From assembly GCA_021604585.1 (NCBI GenBank), contig BQJG01000021.1:1-50436 (forward strand): a stretch of DNA of 50,436 bases, written 5' to 3'. The notes beneath the pieces were generated by a model. The model had not been told where the DNA came from. It did not search any database and was given only the letters and a program-made list of their open reading frames with translations. This document shows, in pieces, positions 43,529-50,436 of the stretch (position 1 is its first letter; the number at the start of each line of letters is the position of its first letter). The DNA comes from Hyphococcus sp. (lineage in GTDB: Bacteria > Pseudomonadota > Alphaproteobacteria > Caulobacterales > Parvularculaceae). The position numbers were made by a program, and so were the translations under genes.

Positions 43529-44989
43529 TCACCTCACCCCAACCTGATCGCTCGCCATCGGCAATAACGCCTCGCCTTCCATGCTGGCGACCGGGTAAGC
43601 GCAATAGTCGGCGGCGTAGTATGCGCTGGGGCGGTGATTGCCGCTGTCGCCGATGCCGCCAAAGGGCGCGGCGCCGGAGGCGCCGGTGGTCTGGCGGTTC
43701 CAGTTGACGATGCCGGCGCGCGACAGGGTCAGGAATTTCTCCCATTTCGCCTTGTCGTCGGTGAGGATACCGGCGGACAGACCGAACTTGGTCGCATTGG
43801 CGCGGCGGATCGCTTCGTCGAAATCTTTCACCCGCCAGACTTTCAGCAGCGGCCCGAAATGTTCTTCATCGGGCACGCTGTCAGCCATGGTCACATCGAC
43901 AATGCCCGGCGTCACGAAGGCGCGGCCTTCATCCTTGACGCTCAGGGTGCGGATCGCTTCGGCGTCGCCTTCGGCGAGCTTGTCAAAAGCGCGTTCCAGA
44001 TTCTCCGCGATCTTCGGCGAGATCACCGGACCCATAAACGGCTGCGGTTCGTCAAACGGTGCGCCGATGATCAGCCGGTCAGTGAGTTTCGCAAGCGCGG
44101 CAATCGCCTTGTCGCCCGCCGTGCCTTCCGGAAGAATCAGCCGCCGCGCGCAAGTGCAGCGCTGGCCGCTGGTCAAAAACGCCGACTGCACCACCGTAAA
44201 AGCCGCTGCATCGATATCGTCCGTGTCCCACCATATCAGCGGATTATTTCCGCCAAGTTCGAGCGCCAGAATAACATCGAGGCGGTCCGCAAACTGTTTG
44301 TGAATCGCAAGGCCGGTTTTGGCGCCGCCGGTGAATAAGACGCCGTCGACTTCGGCGCCGGTGAGCGCCTCGCCGGTTTCGCGCGCGCCTTGCACCAGAT
44401 TGACGACGCCTTCCGGGACGCCCGCCTCAATCATGCGCTCGACGATGAAAGCGCCCGGCCCCGGCGTCATTTCCGATGGTTTGAACACGACTGTATTGCC
44501 AGCGATCAGCGCCGGAACGATATGACCATTGGGCAGATGCGCCGGAAAATTATACGGGCCCAGCACCGCCATCACCCCATGCGGCTTGTGACGCAACACA
44601 GCGTTGGTGGCGCCCGCCGCACTGGTGCGCTCTCCGGTGCGCTCGTGATAGGCTTTGATGGAAATATCGACCTTGCCGGAAACGGTCGCCGCTTCGGTTT
44701 TCGTTTCCCAGAACGGCTTGCCGGTTTCACCCGAGATGAGCCGGGCGAGGTCTTCAGCATCGCGTTTGATGAGATCGCGATAGCGTTCCATGATGGCGAT
44801 GCGCTCGGCGACGGGCGTCAGCGCCCAGCGTTCAAAGGCGCCGCGCGCCGCACTCACCGCATCGTTCACGTCGTTCTTCGTCGCCGCCGCACCGGTCCAG
44901 ATCGCCTCGCCCGTAGACGGATCGAAACTTGAAAATTCCGCGCCCGCGCCGTTGCGCCATTTGCCGTTGATCAGGATTTTGTTTGTCAT
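43529..44989 (-). CDS. astD: N-succinylglutamate 5-semialdehyde dehydrogenase
   Basis: 486 aa from ATG 44989, 5 bp after the astA stop. Oxidises succinylglutamate semialdehyde to N-succinylglutamate with NAD, step 4 of the AST pathway. Aldehyde dehydrogenase fold: ELGGNNPLIWWD (general-base Glu), SGQRCTCARRL (nucleophile Cys), GPYNFPAHLPNGHIVPALIAGN. MTNKILINGKWRNGAG is a typical AstD start. Cytoplasmic. Confidence 0.95.
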   Translation of the reverse strand: MTNKILINGKWRNGAGAEFSSFDPSTGEAIWTGAAATKNDVNDAVSAARGAFERWALTPVAERIAIMERYRDLIKRDAEDLARLISGETGKPFWETKTEAATVSGKVDISIKAYHERTGERTSAAGATNAVLRHKPHGVMAVLGPYNFPAHLPNGHIVPALIAGNTVVFKPSEMTPGPGAFIVERMIEAGVPEGVVNLVQGARETGEALTGAEVDGVLFTGGAKTGLAIHKQFADRLDVILALELGGNNPLIWWDTDDIDAAAFTVVQSAFLTSGQRCTCARRLILPEGTAGDKAIAALAKLTDRLIIGAPFDEPQPFMGPVISPKIAENLERAFDKLAEGDAEAIRTLSVKDEGRAFVTPGIVDVTMADSVPDEEHFGPLLKVWRVKDFDEAIRRANATKFGLSAGILTDDKAKWEKFLTLSRAGIVNWNRQTTGASGAAPFGGIGDSGNHRPSAYYAADYCAYPVASMEGEALLPMASDQVGVR

Positions 44990-44994
44990 GCCAT

Positions 44995-46005
44995 TCACCA
45001 CTTCACCGAACGGATTTCATCGCCCGCCTTGATGTCAAGCGCACCCGCCGCCTCTGCGCTAATTACCATCTTGTCGCCGTCAATCTTTCCATTGGCGCGG
45101 GTCGTGCGGAAGGATTGCAGATAGCCCGCCGCAATCAGCTGCATCGGCGCGTCACCTGCATCGCCAATATCGACCTTATAGACCTTGCTGTCCTTGACCG
45201 TCTTGATGTCTTCGATGCGCGCATCGACTAGCGGCCCGCCATCGAACACGTCGATATAGCCGTGAAACGCAAAGCCTTCCTTGAGGAGCATTTTGTAGGC
45301 TGGCGCCGCGCTGTCATGAGGCTTGCCAAGACAAGCTTTCGCCTCCTCCGGCAGCAGCGCCACATAAATCGGGTGGCGCGGCAGCAGGTCGGAGATGATC
45401 TGGTTGCCCATAGCGGAGTTTGCAAGGTCGGCGTCTTCAAACTCCATGTCGAAGAATAATTTGCCGAGCGATTCCCAGAAGGGCTGCTCGCCATTCGGCC
45501 CGCGCCAGCCGCGTAGTTCCGCGCAAACCGGATCAGCGATGAGCTTGCGGTGCTGCGCAATGAAGAGATATCGCGCCTTAGCGAGAAACTTTCCAAACCC
45601 GCCGCCGCGCGCTCCGGGCGACAGGAACAGCGAGCCGACTTCCGAACACCCAGAAAAGTCATGTGTCGGCACCAGCAAACGGCGCTCAAAGCGTTTCTTC
45701 AATTGCTTTGAAATATGCACAGTCTTGTTGATGCGGTAATTGACGAAACCGTAGTCGAGACCCACCGCAGAAAACACCGCCGAAAGGCCCATCACCTTGC
45801 CGTCAACATCGAGCACCATGGTGTAGACTTCGCCATTCGGCCCATCGGCGTTGGCCGCGAAACTGTCGGCCGCGAAGTTGACGCGGCTGCGCAACGCATC
45901 CGGGTCCGACGGCAAGTTTGTCATGCCGCCGCCCGACTGTTTCGCGAGGGCGAGGATGGCGTCGAAATCCTCGCGCCGCACGGGCCGCAAATACGCCAAC
46001 GACAT
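44995..46005 (-). CDS. astA: Arginine N-succinyltransferase
   Basis: 336 aa. Transfers succinyl from succinyl-CoA to arginine, first step of the AST pathway. Begins MSLAYLRPVRREDFDAILALAKQSGGGMTNLP; also FSGCSEVGSLFLSPGARGGGFGKFLAKARYLF and ADPVCAELRGW, strongly conserved in the family. GNAT-like fold. The ATG overlaps the upstream M20 stop (TGATG) and GGAG lies 8 bp upstream. Confidence 0.96.
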   Translation of the reverse strand: MSLAYLRPVRREDFDAILALAKQSGGGMTNLPSDPDALRSRVNFAADSFAANADGPNGEVYTMVLDVDGKVMGLSAVFSAVGLDYGFVNYRINKTVHISKQLKKRFERRLLVPTHDFSGCSEVGSLFLSPGARGGGFGKFLAKARYLFIAQHRKLIADPVCAELRGWRGPNGEQPFWESLGKLFFDMEFEDADLANSAMGNQIISDLLPRHPIYVALLPEEAKACLGKPHDSAAPAYKMLLKEGFAFHGYIDVFDGGPLVDARIEDIKTVKDSKVYKVDIGDAGDAPMQLIAAGYLQSFRTTRANGKIDGDKMVISAEAAGALDIKAGDEIRSVKW

Positions 46006-47252
46006 CAGTTATTCTCCGTGGAAAAGGCGCCGGGATTGGGGATCTCTCCGGCGGCGATTTTCAAAAGTAAAAGCGCAGACAGTTTCGCCCGCTCAACCAG
46101 ACTGTCGAGTTTTGCAAATTCCTGCGCCGAGTGAATGTTGGCGCCCCGGACGCCGAGCGTATCAATAACCGGTATGCCGGCGGCGGCGATATTATTGCCG
46201 TCACAACAGCCGCCCGTGGGAACCCAGTCGATATTGATGCCGAGATCGGCGCCCGCCGCGCGCAAGGCGAGGAAGAAAGCGTTCAATTGCGGCGTCATCG
46301 GTTTCGGCGGGCGGGTGAAGCCGCCTTCGAGTTTCGCAGAATAGCCCTCGCGCGCATCGATTTTTGCAAGCAAACCGGTCGCCTGTTCCAGCAGCCAGCT
46401 TGTGTCTTCCGGCTGTTCCAGACGGACATTGAACCGCACCACGGCGAGATCAGGCACGACATTGTTTGGACCGCCGCCATCGACGCGCGCCACATTGACA
46501 GTCAGGCCCTCGCGGCCGCCAGACAGTTTGTCGATGCCGGAGACAAATTCCGCTGCGGCGGCGATGGCGTTTTTGCCGAGATGATGCTCGCGGCCCGCAT
46601 GGGCACTCTTGCCGCGAATGACGGCGGCGAAATTTCCACTACCCTTGCGCGCGCCTGCAAGCGTTCCATCCGCCAAGGCGGGTTCATAGGCGCAGGCGAA
46701 TTGCGCGCGCTTCGCCGCTTCGGTCAGCATATGCGCCGAACCGATCGAGCCAATTTCTTCGTCAGCGTTGATCAGCACTTCATAGCCGATCCGGTCCGCG
46801 AGTGATGATTGCTCAATCGCCATGAGCGCGTTGAGCATAACCAGCAAGCCGCCTTTCATGTCGGCGGCGCCGGGTGCGTTCAGCGTGTCATTGTCGAGAA
46901 ATTTTTCGCTCTGAAACGGATGGTCCGCAGCAAACACCGTATCCATATGCCCCGACAGCAATACGCGCACCGGCGCCTGCGGGCGCTTCACCAGGCGCAG
47001 CATGTCCCCGACTTGCTGTTCGATGACCTCGCCCTCGCGGGTGACAACCTTGTGAACCCGGGAAGGAACAGTCTCGACTTCGGCGCCGAGCGCAGAAAAC
47101 GCCTCCGCCAGCGCACTATGAAAGGTCTTCAGGCCAGCCAGATTGGTGCTGCCGGAATTGATCGCACACCAGTCGCGCAAAGTTGCGGTCATGGCGTCGC
47201 GCCTGTCATCGAGAAAGGCAAGGTCGTCTTTATAATTGTGATTGCTGGCCAT
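46005..47252 (-). CDS. M20 family hydrolase (desuccinylase/deacylase-like) heading the AST cluster
   Basis: 415 aa, no signal peptide, so cytoplasmic. Metal-dependent M20 fold: LLSGHMDTVFA (first His), APGAADMKGGLLVML (bridging Asp), INADEEIGSIGS (catalytic Glu), EPALADG, and the lid segment GKSAHAGREHHLGKNAI. Relatives remove acyl groups from N-acyl amino acids (ArgE, DapE, carboxypeptidase G2-like). It is translationally coupled to astA (TGATG). astE, the usual M14-like succinylglutamate desuccinylase, is not seen here, so this enzyme may take its role; that is inference. Confidence 0.88.
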   Translation of the reverse strand: MASNHNYKDDLAFLDDRRDAMTATLRDWCAINSGSTNLAGLKTFHSALAEAFSALGAEVETVPSRVHKVVTREGEVIEQQVGDMLRLVKRPQAPVRVLLSGHMDTVFAADHPFQSEKFLDNDTLNAPGAADMKGGLLVMLNALMAIEQSSLADRIGYEVLINADEEIGSIGSAHMLTEAAKRAQFACAYEPALADGTLAGARKGSGNFAAVIRGKSAHAGREHHLGKNAIAAAAEFVSGIDKLSGGREGLTVNVARVDGGGPNNVVPDLAVVRFNVRLEQPEDTSWLLEQATGLLAKIDAREGYSAKLEGGFTRPPKPMTPQLNAFFLALRAAGADLGINIDWVPTGGCCDGNNIAAAGIPVIDTLGVRGANIHSAQEFAKLDSLVERAKLSALLLLKIAAGEIPNPGAFSTENN

Positions 47253-47390
47253 GGGCTGAAGGACTAGCGATCCTTGCGAATCCCCGCAAGGGAGGACCGG
47301 TTAGGGCTGTCAAAGCGGCGCAGGCGCTGGCGTTCCCCCCCGAAGCAAACCATCCTATAGTCTGAAAAAAGCAGGTTGTTTGCAGGCGGG

Positions 47391-49973
47391 ATGTTGACAT
47401 TCATTGAAAAATTACTGGCGGCGTGGACGGAAATCGCGCGCCGCGCCGGGGCGCCCTTGGCGCTGACGATTCTCTTGCTCGCCGGGGCGTCTGGGTATTA
47501 TGCAGCGACCCATCTCAAGGTTAACACCGACACCAGCGCGATGCTCGACCCATCGCTGCCGTTTCAGCAGCGCGCAGGGGAATTGCGCGATGCCTTTCCG
47601 CAGATCAAGAACGACGTTCTGATTCTGGTGCGCGCGCCGACGCTGGACGAAGCCGACGCCTATGCCGCCGATCTGCGCGAGGCGCTGCTCGGCGACACGG
47701 AAAATTTCACCACCGTTTTTGCGCCCGCAGCCGATCCGTTTTTTCGCGAGAACGGTCTGCTCTATTTGAGCGAGAGCGATCTTCAAGCGCGGCTGACGCA
47801 AATGTCGAAAGCGTCGGGCCTTATCGAAACACTGATCAAGTCGCCAACCACGGGAACCTTGTTCACTACGCTCGCAGATAATGACGCGCTCGCCGAACGC
47901 TCCGAACTCGGCAAGGAAACGCTCGAAGACCTGTATGCCGAACTCGCCGCAGTGGCACAGGCGAGCCTTGCGGGCGAGCGCAGGCCTTTTTCCTGGATGG
48001 GCGCGCTCGATGATGAAACACGCGCCGAACCGGTTCATACGCGCCTCGTCTATGCAGCGCCGGTGCTCGACTTCACCCGGCTGCAACCGGCGAAAGGCGC
48101 GATCAACGCCCTGCGCGCCCAGACAGAAAAGTTGAACGAAACCTATGGCGGGCGGGTTGAAACTTACATCACTGGCGACCCCACCTTGCGGCTGGAGGAA
48201 CTTGAAGCCGTCACCACGGGCATAGGACTTTCGTTCCTGCTTTCCTTTGTACTGGTCACCTTCTTGTTGTTGATCTGCTATCGCTCTATCGGCATGGCGG
48301 TGATGACGCTGCTCGGCCTGATTGTCACGCTGACGGTGACGTCGGCTTTTGCAGCGGCCTTTGTCGGCGAGCTCAATCTGGTGTCGGTCGCCTTCACCGT
48401 GTTGCTGGTGGGGCTCGGACTCGATTTCGCCATTCACTTGCTGCTGCATATTCAAGAGCACCGGGCCGCGGGGCGCGATAATTTCAGCGCCCTGCGCCGC
48501 GCCATTCACGAGGTGGGGCCAGCGCTGGCGCTCGCCGCGCCGACCACCGCGCTGGCCTTCCTGTCATTCGTGCCGACCAAGTTTGACGGCATCGCCCAGC
48601 TCGGCGTCATCGCCGGCGCCGGCGTCATCATTGCTTTCTTTGTCACCATTACTTTTGCGCCGGCCGCATTGTCGATGCTGCAGGGAACGCCGAAACCAAC
48701 CACGCGCGGCGGCGTGAGAATCGTCTTCGACTGGATCGGCAATCATTCAGGGCCAATCGCCGCCGCAACCATCATTCTCGGGATCGCCGCCCTGTTCTTG
48801 ATGCCGCAGGTCCGCTTCGACGCCGACCAGATGGCGCTGAGAAATCCCGACGCACAATCAGTAAAAGGCTTCAACCTTTTGTTCGACGACCCGGAAACGG
48901 CGCCCTACCGCCTCTCTTATCTGGCGAGTTCTGAAGAAGACGCGGCAGCCGCACAAACCAAAGCCGAAGCTTTAGACGCCGTCAGCGCCGCCCGTATGAT
49001 CACCGACTATGTCCCGAACGCGCAGGATGAAAAACTCGAGCTGATCAGCTTCGCCGCCGGGACGTTGGTCTTCGCGCTGGATGCGGAACCAAACTCGGTT
49101 GAAGGCCCGTCTGCCAATGAAGGCGCGGCAAAACTGCAAGCGCGCCTGACCGACGCCTACACGCAAGGCCCTGCTGACCGGCTCGCGGGTTTGCTCGGCG
49201 AGCTTGAGGGCAATGACGCGGCGCAAGCGCTGATGCAGGAAAACGTCTTTGCCTTCTGGCCGCGCCTCGTTGCACAACTGCGCGACGGCATGAACGCCGA
49301 CTATGTTGACATCGACACCCTGCCCGCTGCGCTGCGCGAACGCTTCCTCAGCGAAGACGGCAAATGGCGCGTTGATCTCCTGCCGAAGGCGGATGTGCGC
49401 GACCACCGCGCGCTGGATGAATTCGTTGATGAAGTCGAGGCCGTAATCCCCGATCTCGCCGGCGGCGCATACCAGGCGCGCAAAGCCGGCGAGACAATTT
49501 CAAATGCGATGATGCAGGCGACCGGCATCGCCTTCGCGGCGATTGCGGTTTTCCTCTGGCTGCTGACGCGCCGCTTCCGCACCGTCTTGTTGATGCTGTT
49601 CCCGCTGGCGCTTGCGGCGGTGCTGACGTCGGCGCTCGGCGTTCTGTTCAACATTCCGTTCAACTACGCCAATGTCATCGTGCTGCCGCTGCTGATCGGC
49701 ATCGGTGTCGACAGCGGCATCCACCTCGTCTTGCGCAATGATCAGGTGAAAGCCGGCGAGGGCGTTTACGGCACCTCGACCCCGCGCGCGGTGTTTTTCT
49801 CGGCGCTGACCACCGTGGCGTCCTTCGGCAGCTTGATGCTCTCGCCGCACCGTGGCACCGCCTCCATGGGCGAGCTGCTCTCGATCGCGATCGCCATGAC
49901 CTTGATATGCACGTTGATTGTCCTTCCCGCCGCATTCCGGCTGGAGGAGCGGAACTCGCGCAAAAATAGCTGA
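47391..49973 (+). CDS. MMPL/RND family transporter, hopanoid-exporter HpnN-like
   Basis: 860 aa from ATG 47391. Two repeats, each with one leading membrane helix, a large periplasmic loop and a bundle of five helices (about 275-430 and 700-850), the sterol-sensing-domain-like RND layout. Residues after helix 1 (LKVNTDTSAMLDPSLPFQQRAGELRDAFPQ) match the HpnN group, which moves hopanoids toward the outer membrane. LLVGLGLDFAIHLLLHIQEHR and LLIGIGVDSGIHLVLRN are the paired acidic-residue helices. Other hopanoid genes are not in the window, so lipid substrate is inferred. Confidence 0.85.
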   Translation: MLTFIEKLLAAWTEIARRAGAPLALTILLLAGASGYYAATHLKVNTDTSAMLDPSLPFQQRAGELRDAFPQIKNDVLILVRAPTLDEADAYAADLREALLGDTENFTTVFAPAADPFFRENGLLYLSESDLQARLTQMSKASGLIETLIKSPTTGTLFTTLADNDALAERSELGKETLEDLYAELAAVAQASLAGERRPFSWMGALDDETRAEPVHTRLVYAAPVLDFTRLQPAKGAINALRAQTEKLNETYGGRVETYITGDPTLRLEELEAVTTGIGLSFLLSFVLVTFLLLICYRSIGMAVMTLLGLIVTLTVTSAFAAAFVGELNLVSVAFTVLLVGLGLDFAIHLLLHIQEHRAAGRDNFSALRRAIHEVGPALALAAPTTALAFLSFVPTKFDGIAQLGVIAGAGVIIAFFVTITFAPAALSMLQGTPKPTTRGGVRIVFDWIGNHSGPIAAATIILGIAALFLMPQVRFDADQMALRNPDAQSVKGFNLLFDDPETAPYRLSYLASSEEDAAAAQTKAEALDAVSAARMITDYVPNAQDEKLELISFAAGTLVFALDAEPNSVEGPSANEGAAKLQARLTDAYTQGPADRLAGLLGELEGNDAAQALMQENVFAFWPRLVAQLRDGMNADYVDIDTLPAALRERFLSEDGKWRVDLLPKADVRDHRALDEFVDEVEAVIPDLAGGAYQARKAGETISNAMMQATGIAFAAIAVFLWLLTRRFRTVLLMLFPLALAAVLTSALGVLFNIPFNYANVIVLPLLIGIGVDSGIHLVLRNDQVKAGEGVYGTSTPRAVFFSALTTVASFGSLMLSPHRGTASMGELLSIAIAMTLICTLIVLPAAFRLEERNSRKNS

Positions 49974-50284
49974 CACCGTCATCCCGGGCTTGACCCGGGA
50001 TCCACTCACAAATGCTGCTCTCGCTAATGGATTGCGGCTCGGAGGCCGCTATGACGACCTTCATGATGGGCGCGAGAAAAGTTACTGAAGCACAGTCGAG
50101 GCTGTAAATATTTAAAGTCATATTTTCATATGGTTATACCAAATTCATACGCCCCCGCCTCAGCCCGTCTAACGCAATTGTCATTCGCCACCGCGCTCAC
50201 TGCTGGATTTCCGCCGCAATCCTCCCATATTCACCAAACTCCAAAGAGCGCCATTCGGGCGCCAGTCAGTTGAGGGCCTATTCC
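49974..50284. other. 311-bp intergenic region with repeat pair
   Basis: Holds the hairpin pair at 49977-50056 directly after the HpnN-like stop, then AT-rich sequence near 50105-50150 (ATATTTTCATATGG) that may include the promoter of the next gene. No further gene seen. Confidence 0.7.
49977..50056. repeat. Inverted pair of hairpin repeats (CGTCAT...ATCCA type)
   Basis: Unit 1 (49977-50004): CGTCAT, stem CCCGGG-CTTGA-CCCGGG, ATCCA. Unit 2 (50028-50056), inverted: TGGAT, stem GCGGC/GCCGC, ATGACG. The outer ends match (CGTCAT/ATGACG, ATCCA/TGGAT) while the stems differ. It begins 4 bp after the stop of the HpnN-like gene and may stabilise or end its transcript. Confidence 0.85.
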
Positions 50285-50436
50285 ATGTTTCTTTCCCGCG
50301 TCCGCATTTTCGCCGCGCTGATCGCCGCCACCGCCGCCACGCCAGTTGTCGCGCAAGAGCCGGAGCCCGCCGCCGAGACCCAGGAAAGCGCAACCGACGG
50401 CGCCATCGCCTTCGCCAAGGCGCTGACCGGCGACGC
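50285..50436 (+). CDS. Exported protein, 5' end only
   Basis: 50 codons visible from ATG 50285. Signal peptide MFLSRVRIFAALIAATAATPVVAQ with likely cleavage after VVA or VAQ, then an acidic Pro/Glu/Thr stretch (EPEPAAETQESATDG) and AIAFAKALTGD. Next to an HpnN-like exporter a periplasmic lipid-binding MlaC/HpnM-type protein would be expected, but the visible part is too short to identify. Confidence 0.75.
   Translation, partial: MFLSRVRIFAALIAATAATPVVAQEPEPAAETQESATDGAIAFAKALTGD

Noticed and set aside
43634..44338. Plus-strand frames opposite astD
   Set aside because: astD is unambiguous on the other strand; the antisense frames carry no recognisable family.

Overview
The window looks like chromosomal DNA of a GC-rich alphaproteobacterium. 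This rests on a pyruvate dehydrogenase E1-beta that carries its own lipoyl domain, the DUF2066-hdaA-ppk-ppx block next to purMN, a VPLPA-CTERM protein, an HpnN-type RND exporter, and the many exported amidohydrolases and serine hydrolases typical of marine Caulobacterales/Parvularculales-like lineages. The placement below class level is a guess. No rRNA, tRNA, CRISPR array, prophage or transposase gene was found. Coding is dense with few gaps.

Layout. 1-1406 (-): pdhB, cut by the window edge. 1686-7865 (+): DUF885 hydrolase, 2-oxoglutarate oxygenase, secG, pyrG, an SDR. 7866-8278: a convergent gap holding a paired hairpin repeat. 8279-14220 (-): a probable operon read DUF2066 -> hdaA -> ppk -> ppx (polyphosphate metabolism and replication control). 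14417-17414 (+): serine hydrolase, purM, purN. 17433-24492: DUF1499 protein, GST, dienelactone hydrolase, PHA-system protein, two exported metal-dependent hydrolases in tandem, an SDR. 24615-28313 (+): BlaI-type repressor with two palindromic operators, an M56 (BlaR1-like) membrane peptidase with an unusual His/Asp-rich tail, and a serine hydrolase. 28366-35582: ferredoxin-NADP reductase-like flavoprotein, VPLPA-CTERM protein, glutaryl-CoA dehydrogenase, lipoprotein amidohydrolase, zinc-ribbon protein, thiolase. 35660-37646: amino acid dehydrogenase plus a small ABM protein, facing an Lrp-type regulator across a perfect palindrome. 37648-39477 (-): hybrid histidine kinase. 39607-47252 (-): arginine succinyltransferase (AST) pathway cluster M20 hydrolase -> astA -> astD -> [inserted segment] -> astB -> amino acid permease. 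47391-49973 (+): HpnN-like exporter, then a paired repeat and the start of a secreted protein.

The metabolic theme is amino acid and peptide catabolism: AST pathway, Leu/Phe-type dehydrogenase, glutaryl-CoA dehydrogenase, thiolase, M20 enzymes and amidohydrolases. Housekeeping nucleotide synthesis (pyrG, purMN) and envelope functions (secG, hpnN) are interspersed.

The most unusual material is repeat-related. (i) Two inverted 51-bp repeat copies sit in frame in the pdhB linker, each with a different but self-complementary central hairpin. (ii) Between astD and astB there is an AT-richer membrane-protein gene, a 34-bp near-identical duplicate of the astB 5' end that forms a truncated gene start, and a GIY-YIG nuclease gene bracketed by identical 25-bp repeats. 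(iii) Further hairpin pairs at 7895-7984 and 49977-50056 show the same pattern of conserved ends with exchanged stems. Also notable are a candidate M20 stand-in for AstE, a BlaI/M56 pair with a non-penicillin-binding sensor, and a possible small ORF or structured element at 29482-29648. No entirely new multi-gene system can be demonstrated from sequence alone.
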